Positions 24,297-34,085 of a DNA stretch of 64,000 nt are shown piece by piece. Source of the stretch: Collinsella tanakaei (GTDB taxonomy: Bacteria; Actinomycetota; Coriobacteriia; Coriobacteriales; Coriobacteriaceae); assembly GCF_030373545.1 (NCBI RefSeq), contig NZ_JAUDCO010000004.1:186001-250000 (forward strand). The letters run 5' to 3'. A model generated the notes under the pieces. The model made no database searches. It was not told the origin of the DNA and saw only the letters and a list, made by a program, of their open reading frames with translations. The translations under genes were made by a program, and so were the position numbers. Position 1 is the stretch's first letter; every line of letters begins with the position of its first letter.

Positions 24297-24707
24297 TCAG
24301 ATAAGCACGCCATTGCAGTGGTCGATCTCGTGCTGAATGATCTGTGCGGTGTAGCCGGAGAAGGTCTTCGTGATCAGCTGGAACGATTCGTCGAGGTAAC
24401 TCACCTTGATGCGGCGGTAACGGGTGGTTGGGCGCGTCCCAGGAAGGGAGAGGCATCCCTCTTCGGTCTCGTATTCGTTGGCGCGCTCGACGATGACCGG
24501 GTTGTACATGAGTGTCGCCCGGGGTCCGTCCTGCACCACGATGATGCGCTTGCGCTGCCCGATCATGTTCGCCGCCATGCCCACGCATTCGTGCGTATGC
24601 GCGGCCAGCGTATCAAGCAGGTCCTGGCCCGTGGCCGCATCCTCCGGCGTCGCATCGACGCTCGGCATGCGCAGCATGATGGGGGAGGTGACGATGGGAC
24701 GGATCAT
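24297..24707 (-). CDS. def: Peptide deformylase
   Basis: A 136-residue metalloenzyme that removes the formyl group from nascent proteins. The three family motifs are present: GMAANMIGQ (motif 1, slightly divergent), EGCLSLPG with the metal cysteine, and QHEIDHCNG with the HExxH histidines and catalytic glutamate. It is shorter than type I E. coli enzyme (169), close to the compact actinobacterial and clostridial forms. The start has AAAGGAGC upstream, partly inside the stop of the HNH gene eleven bases before, so the two are translationally coupled. A second, degenerate homologue lies at 40939. Confidence 0.9.
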   Translation of the reverse strand: MIRPIVTSPIMLRMPSVDATPEDAATGQDLLDTLAAHTHECVGMAANMIGQRKRIIVVQDGPRATLMYNPVIVERANEYETEEGCLSLPGTRPTTRYRRIKVSYLDESFQLITKTFSGYTAQIIQHEIDHCNGVLI

Positions 24708-24718
24708 CGGGGGCTCCT

Positions 24719-25786
24719 TTATACGATAGCCGCATCAGTGACAGAAGTCAGATCCGCTTCATGTCGCAGGAAGGCAGTGTGGTGCGCTGCCAATCTATCT
24801 TCTGCAGGATAAAGGTTTTTGCTGTGAGGCAGGGTCAACGGCCTGTTTGCAAAGGCCGAGTAATCTGTGTTTTCGAGTTGCTTGCTAATGGCAAGGTGGA
24901 AATCAGAAGGATTGACGGAAATCAGCATATTGTCGAATAGGATATGCAGGTCCGCGCGAAGAAGAAGCCCATTGTTGACCGATTGGCTTTTTGGGCCAAG
25001 GTAAGATGAAATATGCGCAGCTTGCAGTGCAGGCTCAACATCGAAAAGGGTGACGGCGCATCGTCCGCCGTAGGCATTGAGCAGCTGCTTTCTGAATTCG
25101 GATTGGCGCTTTCTGCGGACAATCCATGCGAGCACGCGTTCCCGTTCATCCTGGTCATCGGATAGCGGATCGATCGGCAAATCGAGGATCTCGTCTGCAT
25201 GGAAATCAGGGGTCTTCGTGCCTGACTCAAGTCGATCCTCCATCCATTTTTTCTCGCTTTGGGAAAACGGGGAGAGTCGATCGTCTTGCTCGGATCTCAC
25301 GGGACCATGAAGCAAGAACGTGCCGCTATTCGAATCGTAGCGTTCGACAAATGCAAGGCCGAGACAGCGGTAATCGCTGCCTCTTTCCTTGGCGAAGACG
25401 CCGACGGGCAGTCCTCTCTGTAAGCAACGGCGGAGCGCGTCGTTATAGCCGACGTTGGAATCGCGCTGTCCGAGGTTGAGGCGGTGCGCGCAATACTCCA
25501 TGATCCACGTTCCGTCGTCGAAATGATGGAGCGTATCGTCGGAATACACCGAGTTGCCCGCCGTGGAGATAGAGATGGCGTAAGGGTGACCTGCCGGCTT
25601 CTGAATTCCGCTTTGTGCGCAGAGCTTGATATCGATATTCGCGGGGGTATGGTCGCGCCAAGGCCGCGGACCGATAAATCCCTCATGGTCCATGAACCAT
25701 GCGTATGCAGGAGCGTAGTCCTGCGGGGCTTTGCGGACGGCGCGTTCCACCGATAGGTCGAGGCCGCCGTAGATTTCGATAGCCAT
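24719..25786 (-). CDS. HNH endonuclease with N-terminal SRA-like region
   Basis: About 355 residues. The C-terminal third is a clear HNH_2 domain: GGRCAVTLFDVEPALQAAHI, then NGLLLRADLHILFDN and ISVNPSDFHLAI. The N-terminal 180 residues (YAISISTAGNSVYSDDTLHH, then a NDALRRC...GLPVGVF block) resemble the SRA/YDG fold that reads modified bases, although similarity is weak. SRA-HNH enzymes are type IV restriction systems that cut methylated or phosphorothioated DNA. GC content looks lower than in neighbours, a sign of transfer. The start is uncertain: ATGs at 25786, 25804 and 25819 are all possible and none has a strong ribosome site. Its coupling to peptide deformylase is unusual. Confidence 0.65.
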   Translation of the reverse strand: MAIEIYGGLDLSVERAVRKAPQDYAPAYAWFMDHEGFIGPRPWRDHTPANIDIKLCAQSGIQKPAGHPYAISISTAGNSVYSDDTLHHFDDGTWIMEYCAHRLNLGQRDSNVGYNDALRRCLQRGLPVGVFAKERGSDYRCLGLAFVERYDSNSGTFLLHGPVRSEQDDRLSPFSQSEKKWMEDRLESGTKTPDFHADEILDLPIDPLSDDQDERERVLAWIVRRKRQSEFRKQLLNAYGGRCAVTLFDVEPALQAAHISSYLGPKSQSVNNGLLLRADLHILFDNMLISVNPSDFHLAISKQLENTDYSAFANRPLTLPHSKNLYPAEDRLAAHHTAFLRHEADLTSVTDAAIV

Positions 25787-25872
25787 GGGTCGTCCATCCA
25801 TTCGATTGGGATCTCTCATGTTGGATGGTAATGCTTCTTCTCTCTGGGCGGGCGTGCAGGCGAGATGTTTTC

Positions 25873-25945
25873 GCGCGAGAGTTTTCATCCCATTGAAAGC
25901 TTTTGCTATTTCCGCAAGAGTTTTCAATGGGATGAAAACTCTTGC
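25873..25945. repeat. Three-armed repeat with two exclusive hairpins
   Basis: Arm 25873-25897 pairs with 25921-25945 at 24 of 25 positions. A third copy, CGCAAGAGTTTT at 25912-25923, pairs perfectly with 25934-25945, giving a shorter competing hairpin. It lies upstream of the HNH gene in a gene-free gap of 303 bases (25787-26089). Confidence 0.75.
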
Positions 25946-26089
25946 GTTGCTGCGAGTCGTCGACGATATTGATCTTTCGGCGTTGCTTCGCCCTATTATG
26001 GTTGCGTATAGAAGGTGCTTCGCTGGGGCTTTATCGCGCTTGAATGGCTTGTCGGCGACTGCTGATGAACAGGGGATATGGGGGACAAC

Positions 26090-26881
26090 ATGAACATTAG
26101 CGCCTGCACCGCCGCATACTTTACCGGCGCGGGGACGACCCGTACCATCACCGAGCGCTTCACCGCTGCGATCGAGGCGGCGGGCATCCCCGCCCGCGCC
26201 GCGGACATCGCGCCGGCAGGTTCCGACGTCCCCACTTTTGACCCCAACGACCTCGCTGTTTTCGCGGTGCCGTCCTTCGGTGGGCGCGTGCCAGCGCCGG
26301 CGCTCGCGCAATTTGCGCGGTGCGAGGGCCACGACACGCCTACCGTGCTCATCATCACCTTTGGCAACCGCGCGGTGGACGACACCTTCCTCGAGCTGGC
26401 GGACACGGTGCGCGAGCGCGGCTTCATCCCGGTTGCGCTCGGTGCCATCTGTGCGCATCACTCGCTGATGATCGATGTTGCAAAGGGTCGGCCCGACAAG
26501 ACGGATCTTGAGGCGGTCGATAACCTTGCCCACGCCGTGCTCGACAAGCTCGCCCGCATTTCTGACGCCCGCGATGCCGAGCTGGCCGACATCCCCGGCA
26601 ACCGCCCGTATCGTGACTTTGCCGGCTCGCCCTTCCGGGCTCAAGCCGATGCGGGCGTCTGCACCGGCTGCGGCTCCTGCGCCCGCCAGTGCCCGGCCGG
26701 CGCGATCGACCCGGCGAACCTCGCTTCAACCGATACGGACGCCTGCATCACCTGCATGCGCTGCATCGTGGGCTGTCCCGCCGGGGCCCGTTCGCTCACG
26801 GGCGGCGAAGACCTTGCGGCCATGCGCGCGGCCTTCGCTGAGCGCTTGGCGCCGCGCGTCGAGTCCTACATCGTCGGGTAG
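26090..26881 (+). CDS. EFR1-family ferredoxin: flavodoxin-like plus 2[4Fe-4S]
   Basis: A 263-residue electron carrier. Residues 1-175 are a flavodoxin-like domain (YFTGAGTTRTITERF is the phosphate loop; VPSFGGRVPAPAL and ITFGNRAVDDTF follow). The C-terminus holds two [4Fe-4S] motifs, CTGCGSCARQCP and CITCMRCIVGCP. This arrangement fits the EFR1 family of anaerobes. The ATG at 26090 was preferred because GGGGGA is well spaced before it; an ATG at 26078 is in frame too. It has no operon partner. The partner oxidoreductase is unknown. Confidence 0.9.
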   Translation: MNISACTAAYFTGAGTTRTITERFTAAIEAAGIPARAADIAPAGSDVPTFDPNDLAVFAVPSFGGRVPAPALAQFARCEGHDTPTVLIITFGNRAVDDTFLELADTVRERGFIPVALGAICAHHSLMIDVAKGRPDKTDLEAVDNLAHAVLDKLARISDARDAELADIPGNRPYRDFAGSPFRAQADAGVCTGCGSCARQCPAGAIDPANLASTDTDACITCMRCIVGCPAGARSLTGGEDLAAMRAAFAERLAPRVESYIVG

Positions 26882-27064
26882 AAGGTCCCGTTAGCCTATT
26901 GCGCGCTGACCGCGAATGGCTTTGGACAAACAAAGGTTGACAGTCGTTCACCTGCTCTAAGGCAGACGCATCGTTCCGATATGCTATAAGGTTACGAAGC
27001 GCACGAGGGCATGGGGATGCCCCGCGCATTGCAGGGAAAACCGCCGACGGAAAGGCGACGGATT

Positions 27065-28468
27065 ATGGCATCGACCGCAGAAGACAAGCAGCACCCCGAG
27101 GACGAGAAGGCGCCCAAGGCGGACGCCAAGGCGCCCGAGGCGCGCCCCTCGTTCTATCGTCGTCACAAATGGTTCGTCCGCATCGTGACGGTGCTCGCCG
27201 TGCTGGTGGTCGGATCGGCTATCGCCATCACCGTGGCCGTCCGCCATCGCCAGGAGCAGGAGCGCCTGGGGCTCGGGGCGGTCCAGCCCCCGAGCGCTCC
27301 CGAGGAGCTCGAGAACTCCAGCGGCAAGACGGGTGCCTTCACGGCGCACGTGGAGTACACGAGCATGGCCGAGACCGACGGCCACCAGGTGGCGACCGAT
27401 ATCGCCTGGGATGACGCGTGGTTCTTCGAGGATCCGACCGTCTACAACCACGAGCTCGCCACCACGTGCTCGGTGCTCTCGGCTATCGCCAACTCGGAGT
27501 CGGGTTACTACCAGGCCGGATCCAACGCGCCCGCCTACATGGAGCAGGCGCTTGCCGCGCTCGGCTTCGATGATATCTCGACCGCGTCCTACCAGTATCG
27601 CAGCGAGGTGTTCGACGAGATCGTCGACTTCTTCGCCGGTACGGATGACGTCGTGGCGTACTCGGTTGCCACCAAGCGCGTGAAGAACGCCGACGGTGCG
27701 GAGAAGACCCTCTACCTGGTGTCCGTGCGCGGCAGCTACGGGTCCGAGTGGCTGAGCGACTTCAACATGGGCGACGCCGCCGACTACGAGATGGACGCCA
27801 TCGATCACGAGGGCTTCATGCGCGCCGCCGACGAGATCGTGAGCGATTTGGCCGAGCGCCTTTCCGAGGACGGTGGCGGCGATGACATCGCCCTGCTGTT
27901 CACGGGCCACTCCCGCGGCGCTGCGACGGCGAACCTTGCCGCGTCGTACGCCGACGATATGACCACGGGTCTGCGCGCGCTCGCATCGCTCAACAACATC
28001 TACTGCTACACGTTTGCCACGCCCGAGGTCACGGAGTTCGGCAACGTGCACGACGAGCTGTACGACAACATCTTCAACATCATGAACCCGAGCGACATGG
28101 TGCCGCGTCTGCCGCTGGCGGCTTGGGGGTATGCGCGCTACGGCCACGACCTGTGGTTGCCCGGCTACGGCGACGAGGCGTTCGACGAGCATTACGACGA
28201 CATGCGCGCGGCGTTCAAGGCCAACGTCGGCACCGAGAGCCCGTATGTGCCCGAGGACCGCGAGCGTGTGGACAAGCTGATCGACGACATCGCGCGCGAG
28301 GTGCCGACGGCCGAAGACATCACCACGGTGGGCGGCATCGCCTCACTGGTTCATGACCTTTTGGCCGACGTCGACCCCATGCAGGTGCTCTACGGACACT
28401 ATCCCAACGTCTACATCGCCTGGATGCAGGCAATCGACGCCGACGATTTGCGCGCGGACGGGGAGTAG
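27065..28468 (+). CDS. Membrane-anchored lipase-like alpha/beta hydrolase
   Basis: A 467-residue protein. Residues 1-45 are charged and cytoplasmic; a single transmembrane segment (IVTVLAVLVVGSAIAITVAV, about residues 42-61) anchors it with the enzyme outside. The extracellular part resembles class-3 lipases and the DUF2974 group: YSVATKRVKNADGAEKTLYL, the nucleophile elbow GHSRGAATANL (about residue 280), YTFATPEVTEF, and NIMNPSDMVPRLPL with the acid. A final histidine, probably that in YGHYPN, completes the triad. The start has GGAAAGG upstream. It may hydrolyse host or bacterial lipids; the substrate is not known. Confidence 0.85.
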   Translation: MASTAEDKQHPEDEKAPKADAKAPEARPSFYRRHKWFVRIVTVLAVLVVGSAIAITVAVRHRQEQERLGLGAVQPPSAPEELENSSGKTGAFTAHVEYTSMAETDGHQVATDIAWDDAWFFEDPTVYNHELATTCSVLSAIANSESGYYQAGSNAPAYMEQALAALGFDDISTASYQYRSEVFDEIVDFFAGTDDVVAYSVATKRVKNADGAEKTLYLVSVRGSYGSEWLSDFNMGDAADYEMDAIDHEGFMRAADEIVSDLAERLSEDGGGDDIALLFTGHSRGAATANLAASYADDMTTGLRALASLNNIYCYTFATPEVTEFGNVHDELYDNIFNIMNPSDMVPRLPLAAWGYARYGHDLWLPGYGDEAFDEHYDDMRAAFKANVGTESPYVPEDRERVDKLIDDIAREVPTAEDITTVGGIASLVHDLLADVDPMQVLYGHYPNVYIAWMQAIDADDLRADGE

Positions 28469-28521
28469 GATCGCCGCCGCGTGCGATCGTGCGGCACCTC
28501 GCTTTGACGGGTGGAATAGTA

Positions 28522-28562
28522 ACGGGCCCAGCTGCGCATGTTCGGTATGCGGCTGGGCCCGT
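28522..28562. terminator. Strong GC hairpin downstream of the lipase gene
   Basis: ACGGGCCCAGC (28522-28532) pairs with GCTGGGCCCGT (28552-28562), extended by GCAT/ATGC inside. There is no T-run, so intrinsic termination is uncertain. Confidence 0.5.
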
Positions 28563-28671
28563 CGCCGTTGCACACGGGGATGGGCGATTTTGTGTCCACG
28601 AGGGGTTGTAGATTGATGGCATGGGGAAACGCCCGCACATGCGGGGCGCTTAACGAGCCAAGGAGGCCATC

Positions 28672-28998
28672 ATGTACGAACCGTCACGCAATCTCTCTTC
28701 GTTCCATATCGCGGGATTTCAGTACTGGGACGGCGCGACCGTGCTCGACCAGCTGAAGCCGGGAACAAAGCTCACGTTGGTGCCCGAGACGGACAACCCG
28801 CATGATCCCGCCGCGGTCGCGGTGCGATTCGACGGCGTCAAGCTGGGGTATGTGCCGGCAGACCACAACGAGCTCATCTCGACCATGCTGTTCTTTGGGC
28901 ATGGCGATGCCTTCGAGTGCCGCGTGCAGCAGGTGGCACCCGAGCGGAGCCCGTGGCATCAGGTGCGTGTTGGCCTGTACGTGACGGACGCCCGCTGA
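28672..28998 (+). CDS. HIRAN-domain protein
   Basis: A 108-residue protein made of one HIRAN domain: FHIAGFQYWDGATVLDQLKP, then LVPETDNPHDPAAVAVRFDG, KLGYVPADHNEL and WHQVRVGLYV. HIRAN binds 3' ends of single-stranded DNA in eukaryotic HLTF and is also found free in bacteria, often near nucleases. The start has CAAGGAGGCC upstream. It is followed 97 bases later by a DUF2130 gene on the same strand, so joint DNA-processing work is possible but not shown. Confidence 0.85.
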   Translation: MYEPSRNLSSFHIAGFQYWDGATVLDQLKPGTKLTLVPETDNPHDPAAVAVRFDGVKLGYVPADHNELISTMLFFGHGDAFECRVQQVAPERSPWHQVRVGLYVTDAR

Positions 28999-29095
28999 TC
29001 GGCGAGCGCGCAAAGCGGTCTGCCGGCTTTGGTATGCGGTATGGGTGTAGTAGCATTCGGATGAGCAGCGCGACGCGCAGACGAGGAGTGCGGAT

Positions 29096-30823
29096 ATGAA
29101 CGAGATCAAGTGCCCGAAGTGCGGTGCCGTCTTTACGGTCGATGAGAACAGCTATGCGGACATCGTGCGTCAGGTGCGCGACGAGCAGTTCACGCACGAC
29201 CTCCATGAGCGCGAGGCGATCATGCATCGCGAGCACGAGCAGGCGCTCCAGCTGGAGCGCTCCGAGGCCGACAAGCGCATCCAGAGCATCCAAGCCGAGC
29301 ACGACGCGCAGGTTGCCGAGCTCAAAGCGACCGCTGCCGGCCAGCTCGCCGATAGCCTGTCCGAACGGGACGCGAGGATCGCCGAGCTGACCGCCAAACT
29401 CGCCTCGGCGGAGCAGGAGCGCGCCCTTGCGAGTGACAAGGCGGCGGCGGAGGCGCGCGAGCAGGCGGGCAAGACGTCGGCCGAGCTCCAGCGCACGATC
29501 GACCAGCTCCAGGCGCAGCTCAAGCAGCAGCAGGACGCATCGGCCTTGGAGCAGGCGAGCGCGCGTCAGGAACTCGAGCGCGACATTGCCGCGCGCGACG
29601 CCCAGATCGCCGAGCTGAACGCGAAGCTGGCCGCCGCCGCCGATGCGCAGAGCATGGCGGTGCAGCAGGCCGGCTCGCAGGCGCGCGAGGAGGCACGGGC
29701 GGCGGAGGATGCCGCGCGCGAGGAGTACCAGCGCTGCCTGTCCGACCGCGACGCCCAGATCGCCGAACTCAAGCAGCGGCTCGCCGCCGGTTCCGCCGAG
29801 CGTGAGCTTGCGGTAACGCAGGCGGTTGCCGCGTCGGAGCGCGAGCGCGATGAAGCACGCGCCGAGCTCGCCCGCGAGTTGGCGGTGCGCGACGCCGAAA
29901 AGCAGCAGATGGAGACGGCGCATAGCCTTGAGCTCGCCCAGGTTCGCAAGAACACCGAGGAGCTGCTGCGCTACAAGGACGACGAGATCGAGCGCCTGAA
30001 GGACATGAAGGTCCGTCTGTCCACCAAGATGGTGGGAGAGTCGCTCGAGCAGCACTGCGAGACCGAGTTCAACCGCCTGCGCATGACGGCGTTTCCCCAC
30101 GCCTACTTTGAGAAGGACAACGATGCCTCCGAGGGCACCAAAGGCGACTTCATCTTCCGTGAGGCCGACAAGGACGGCAACGAGATTATCTCGATCATGT
30201 TCGAGATGAAAAACGAGAACGATGCCACGGCGACCAAGCACAAAAACGAGGACTTCTTCAAGAAGCTCGATGCGGACCGCACCAAGAAGGGCTGCGAGTA
30301 CGCGATCCTCGTGAGCCTGCTCGAGCCCGAAAGCGAGCTGTACAACGCGGGCATCGTCGACGTGGGCTACCGCTATCCCAAGATGTACGTGATCCGTCCC
30401 CAGTTCTTCATCCCCATCATCACGCTGCTGCGCAACGCCGCCCTGAACTCGCTGAAGTACAAGCAGGAGCTCGCTATCGTGCGCCAGCAGAACATCGATG
30501 TGACGAAGTTCGAGGAGAAGCTCGGCAAGTTCCAAGACGGGTTCTCCAAGAACTTCGAGCTGGCGAGCCGCAAGTTCCAGACCGCGATCGACGAGATCGA
30601 CACCACCATCAAGCACCTGCAGAAGGTGAAGGACAACCTGATCTCGTCCGAGAACAACCTGCGTCTGGCCAACGACAAGGCCCAAGGACTCACGATTCGC
30701 AAGCTCACGTGGGGCAACCCCACGATGAAGGCGAAGTTCGACGAGGCGCGCGGCGAGGCGGACGCAACCGATGCGGATGTCGAAGATGTCGCTGGGGCCG
30801 AGGTGAACGGTACGGACGAATAG
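29096..30823 (+). CDS. DUF2130 protein: zinc finger, coiled coil, nuclease-like domain
   Basis: A 575-residue protein. It opens with a zinc-binding motif [10 protein letters not shown], of which only CxxC is present. Residues about 30-310 form a long Glu/Ala/Gln-rich coiled coil with repeated [13 protein letters not shown] units. The conserved DUF2130 part runs from about 300 to 550: [30 protein letters not shown] and [12 protein letters not shown]. The D...E-x-K pattern in the last two suggests a PD-(D/E)XK-type nuclease fold, which is inference. The start has GAGGAGTG upstream. It converges with the glycosidase gene with one base between stop codons. Confidence 0.85.
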   Translation: MNEIKCPKCGAVFTVDENSYADIVRQVRDEQFTHDLHEREAIMHREHEQALQLERSEADKRIQSIQAEHDAQVAELKATAAGQLADSLSERDARIAELTAKLASAEQERALASDKAAAEAREQAGKTSAELQRTIDQLQAQLKQQQDASALEQASARQELERDIAARDAQIAELNAKLAAAADAQSMAVQQAGSQAREEARAAEDAAREEYQRCLSDRDAQIAELKQRLAAGSAERELAVTQAVAASERERDEARAELARELAVRDAEKQQMETAHSLELAQVRKNTEELLRYKDDEIERLKDMKVRLSTKMVGESLEQHCETEFNRLRMTAFPHAYFEKDNDASEGTKGDFIFREADKDGNEIISIMFEMKNENDATATKHKNEDFFKKLDADRTKKGCEYAILVSLLEPESELYNAGIVDVGYRYPKMYVIRPQFFIPIITLLRNAALNSLKYKQELAIVRQQNIDVTKFEEKLGKFQDGFSKNFELASRKFQTAIDEIDTTIKHLQKVKDNLISSENNLRLANDKAQGLTIRKLTWGNPTMKAKFDEARGEADATDADVEDVAGAEVNGTDE

Positions 30824-30824
30824 G

Positions 30825-32756
30825 CTAGTCGAGGAGCTTGTTGACGCGCCGATCGTAGGTGAGGATGCCGTTGAGCTCGCCCTCCACGTCTGAGAGCTGT
30901 GTGTATACGTAGCCGGCAAGGCCACGAGGTACGAGCGCCTCGGCTTGCGCGAGCGTCCGTCGCACCGCCTCGCGCCACGCGTCGAGGGCCGCAAAGTTGC
31001 CGTAGCCGTAACTGGTCGCCGTGGCAGCGTGTCCTTCGATGCGCTGCGTCCAGCCGCCGAACTCCGATATCACGAACGCTCGACAGCCATGGGCGGCGGC
31101 GTAACCCTGAAGCGCACGACGGTCTTGGGCGACGGTAAGCGGGCGGAAGTAGTTGTGGTGCGAAAGGTAGTCCCCGCAATGCTGGTCATACCAGCCGCTT
31201 ACGGCATCGATAGGGCGTGTCGGATCGAGCCGATGAACCTGCTCGGCGGCCTTGTCTGCATCGAACTGACCCCAGCCTTCGTTGAAGAGCACCCAGGTGA
31301 CGATGGACGGATGACCGGCGAGCAGCTTGACCATATCAGTGCAGGTCTCGCTCCATTCGGTGCGATATGCCTCGTCATCTGCGGCAAGCGCGCGACGGTG
31401 TTTGGGCGTGTCGTCACGGAAGGCGCCCCATGACGCGGAGAACAGCGTGGGCTTGCGGCTTGAATACCATGGGCTATAGGTCTTTCCGCCTGACACCGCA
31501 TCTTGCCATACGAACATGCCTATACGGTCGCAATGGTAGTACCAGCGCGCCGCCTCGACCTTGATGTGCTTGCGAAGCATATTGAAGCCGGCATCTTTGA
31601 GCTGCTGGATGTCGTGGACAAGAGCCTCGTCGGACGGGGCGGTCATGAGGCCGTCGGGCCAGTAACCCTGGTCGAGCACCCCTTTGATGAACAGGGGCTC
31701 ACCGTTGAGGAAAAAGCGGGAGACGCCTTCACGGTCGCGCCGCACCTCGACAGAGCGAAAGCCGCAGTAGCTGCGTGCGATATCCACGGGGGTTTCACTC
31801 GCCTGCGGGATGAGCGTTGCCTGGATACCGTACAGATACGGGTCGTCGGGGCTCCAAAGGTGCGGGTGCTCCACAAGGATGCACCCGCGCGCCCTCCATG
31901 CGCTGTGTGCTTGGGCCGCGCGCTCGAACGCAAGGGCGCCACGGGCGACCTCGGCGCCCGTGTGGTCGCTCACGGATACGACGAGCTGTGAATCGTCACC
32001 CAGTTGCGCGTTCGGATCGCACGCGAAGGCGTCGACGCGCAACGTTCCATCCGCCGCGCCATTGAGCGTAAGCGACGTCAGGTATGCATCGGGGACGATC
32101 TCATACCATACGCTTTGCCAGATTCCGCTTTGAGGCGTGTACCAGATGCCGCTCGCGTCGAGGCGCTGTTTGCCGCGCGGCTGCTTGCCGGCATCGCTGG
32201 GATCGTAGACGCAGAGCGCAAGCTCGATGTCGGTAGCGGTAAGAAACGGCGTGATGTCGAGGGAGAAGGGGAGATAGCCACCTTGGTGCGTCGTCGCGAT
32301 CTGACCGTTTACAAACAGCGCGCAAACCCAATCGACCGCCCCAAAGTGCACGATGAGTCGTTCGCGCGAACCGAGCGCTGGCGTCTCGAAGCTGCGCCGG
32401 TACCAAAGCAGTTCGCATGGCGAAAGAACGCGGCCGACACCGGACAGGGGTGCTTCAGGGGAGAACGGCACCGTGATGGTGCTATCGAATCCGTGCGGCA
32501 TGCGAGCCGCGCGGACGGTCTCGATCGCTTCACGAGCGGTGAGGGCGCGTTCGGGTTTGGCGGAATCGAGTGCGACGAATGCGTATTCCCACGGCCCGTT
32601 GAGCGAGGCCCACCGGTCGCGCACGAGGGTGGGGCGGGGGTGTTCCGGTAGAGGGTGGGCGCGATCGAGCTGCTCGCCCCAGGGGGTGGGCAGCTCCGTC
32701 AGCTTGCCCGGCTTGGGCGCGACGGCGCTTTTGAGCACGCGGCATACATCGAGCAT
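30825..32756 (-). CDS. Glycoside hydrolase family 2 (beta-galactosidase/glucuronidase-like)
   Basis: A 643-residue GH2 enzyme. The N-terminal sugar-binding domain begins at SLNGPWEYAFVALDS; the immunoglobulin-like domain follows near residue 220. The TIM barrel has the proton donor in WVLFNEGWGQF (about residue 455) and the nucleophile in FVISEFGGW. No signal peptide is seen, so the enzyme is probably cytoplasmic and hydrolyses imported or phosphorylated oligosaccharides; galactoside, glucuronide or mannoside specificity cannot be told. The start has GAAGGGA upstream. No sugar transporter is adjacent. Confidence 0.85.
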   Translation of the reverse strand: MLDVCRVLKSAVAPKPGKLTELPTPWGEQLDRAHPLPEHPRPTLVRDRWASLNGPWEYAFVALDSAKPERALTAREAIETVRAARMPHGFDSTITVPFSPEAPLSGVGRVLSPCELLWYRRSFETPALGSRERLIVHFGAVDWVCALFVNGQIATTHQGGYLPFSLDITPFLTATDIELALCVYDPSDAGKQPRGKQRLDASGIWYTPQSGIWQSVWYEIVPDAYLTSLTLNGAADGTLRVDAFACDPNAQLGDDSQLVVSVSDHTGAEVARGALAFERAAQAHSAWRARGCILVEHPHLWSPDDPYLYGIQATLIPQASETPVDIARSYCGFRSVEVRRDREGVSRFFLNGEPLFIKGVLDQGYWPDGLMTAPSDEALVHDIQQLKDAGFNMLRKHIKVEAARWYYHCDRIGMFVWQDAVSGGKTYSPWYSSRKPTLFSASWGAFRDDTPKHRRALAADDEAYRTEWSETCTDMVKLLAGHPSIVTWVLFNEGWGQFDADKAAEQVHRLDPTRPIDAVSGWYDQHCGDYLSHHNYFRPLTVAQDRRALQGYAAAHGCRAFVISEFGGWTQRIEGHAATATSYGYGNFAALDAWREAVRRTLAQAEALVPRGLAGYVYTQLSDVEGELNGILTYDRRVNKLLD

Positions 32757-32957
32757 GGGATTTCCCTTCGGTGGCGCAAGGCGTTCGGTGTGATCGCCTG
32801 CTGCCATGGTAGCAGCTCACGCGACGTCGCGCCCACCTGTGATATGCGCGTCTCCGCTGGCAGAAAGGACGGTGCGACTGCCGGATGCGGCAGCGATGCG
32901 AGCTCTCGTCTCGGATACAATGCGCGGTAACGATCATTTTCGGCAAAGGAGGAGCCC

Positions 32958-33941
32958 ATGGATCCCAACAAGCGTCCCGACGATATGGTGCGCATCACCA
33001 CCCCCGATCTGGCTCGCGAGTTTATCGACCAGCAGGTGGCGGCGTGCCGCGAGCAGATCGGCGACAAGAACGTCCTGCTGGCGCTATCCGGCGGCGTTGA
33101 CTCCTCCGTGGTCGCTGCCCTGCTCATCAAGGCGGTGGGCAAGCAGCTCATCTGCGTGCACGTGAACCACGGCCTCATGCGCAAGGGCGAGTCCGAGCAG
33201 GTCATCGACGTGTTCAAGAACCAGATGGATGCGAACCTCGTGTACGTGGACGCGACCGATCGCTTCCTCGACCTGCTTGCCGGCGTCGAGGAGCCCGAGA
33301 AGAAGCGCAAGATCATCGGCGCCGAGTTCATCCGTGTGTTCGAGGAGGAGGCCCGCAAGGTCGGCGACCAGGTGAGCTTCCTGGCGCAGGGCACCATCTA
33401 TCCCGACATCCTCGAGTCCGACGGCGTGAAGGCCCACCACAACGTGGGCGGCCTGCCCGACGACCTGCAGTTCGAGCTCTGCGAGCCCGTGAAGCTGCTT
33501 TTCAAGGACGAGGTCCGCGTCGTCGGCCGCGAGCTGGGTCTGCCCGAGTCCATGGTCGAGCGCCAGCCGTTCCCCGGCCCCGGCCTGGGCGTGCGCTGCC
33601 TGGGCGCCATCACGCGCGACCGCCTGGCTGCCCTGCGCGAAGCCGACGCCATCCTGCGCGAGGAGTTTGCCGAGGCCGGCCTTGTCGGCAAGGTGTGGCA
33701 GTACTTCGTCGTGGTGCCCGACATGCGCGCCACCGGCGTGCGCGACGGCAAGCGCCTCTATGCGTGGCCGGCCATCATCCGCGCCGTCAACACCGTCGAC
33801 GCCATGACCGCCACGGTGCCTGAGCTCGACTGGGCGCTGCTCAAGAAGATCACCGACCGCATCCTCGCCGAGGTCCCGGGCATCTGCCGCGTCGCCTACG
33901 ATCTGACGCCGAAACCCTGCGGCACGATCGAATGGGAATAG
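32958..33941 (+). CDS. guaA: GMP synthase ATP-pyrophosphatase subunit, no amidotransferase domain
   Basis: A 327-residue protein that converts XMP to GMP using ammonia and [13 protein letters not shown] is the PP-loop; [11 protein letters not shown] and [16 protein letters not shown] are conserved, and the C-terminal dimerisation domain ends in [12 protein letters not shown], the normal GuaA end. Bacterial GuaA is about 515 residues with an N-terminal class-I glutamine amidotransferase; that part is absent and no separate subunit lies nearby. This matches archaeal-type split GMP synthase. The start has AAAGGAGGA upstream. It is the first gene of its own transcript and ends at a strong terminator. 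Confidence 0.9.
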   Translation: MDPNKRPDDMVRITTPDLAREFIDQQVAACREQIGDKNVLLALSGGVDSSVVAALLIKAVGKQLICVHVNHGLMRKGESEQVIDVFKNQMDANLVYVDATDRFLDLLAGVEEPEKKRKIIGAEFIRVFEEEARKVGDQVSFLAQGTIYPDILESDGVKAHHNVGGLPDDLQFELCEPVKLLFKDEVRVVGRELGLPESMVERQPFPGPGLGVRCLGAITRDRLAALREADAILREEFAEAGLVGKVWQYFVVVPDMRATGVRDGKRLYAWPAIIRAVNTVDAMTATVPELDWALLKKITDRILAEVPGICRVAYDLTPKPCGTIEWE

Positions 33942-33978
33942 CTTTTCGCCTGATTTTCTCCAAGACTAGCGGTTTTGC

Positions 33979-34022
33979 GGCCCCGTTTTCGCCAAATGTG
34001 CGGAAACGGGGCCGTGGCTTTT
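33979..34022 (+). terminator. Rho-independent terminator of guaA
   Basis: GGCCCCGTTT (33979-33988) pairs with AAACGGGGCC (34004-34013), followed by GTGGCTTTT. Confidence 0.85.
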
Positions 34023-34085
34023 CCGAAATGGGATAGATTTCGGCCGGTCAGGAGCCGGTATTCTAAAAAGGACAAATTGGACTAA

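Noticed and set aside
24719-26644. The minus-strand frame of the HNH gene extends about 860 bases further upstream.
   Set aside because: The extension crosses the three-armed repeat and lies antisense to the EFR1 ferredoxin gene; the N-terminal part has shadow composition.
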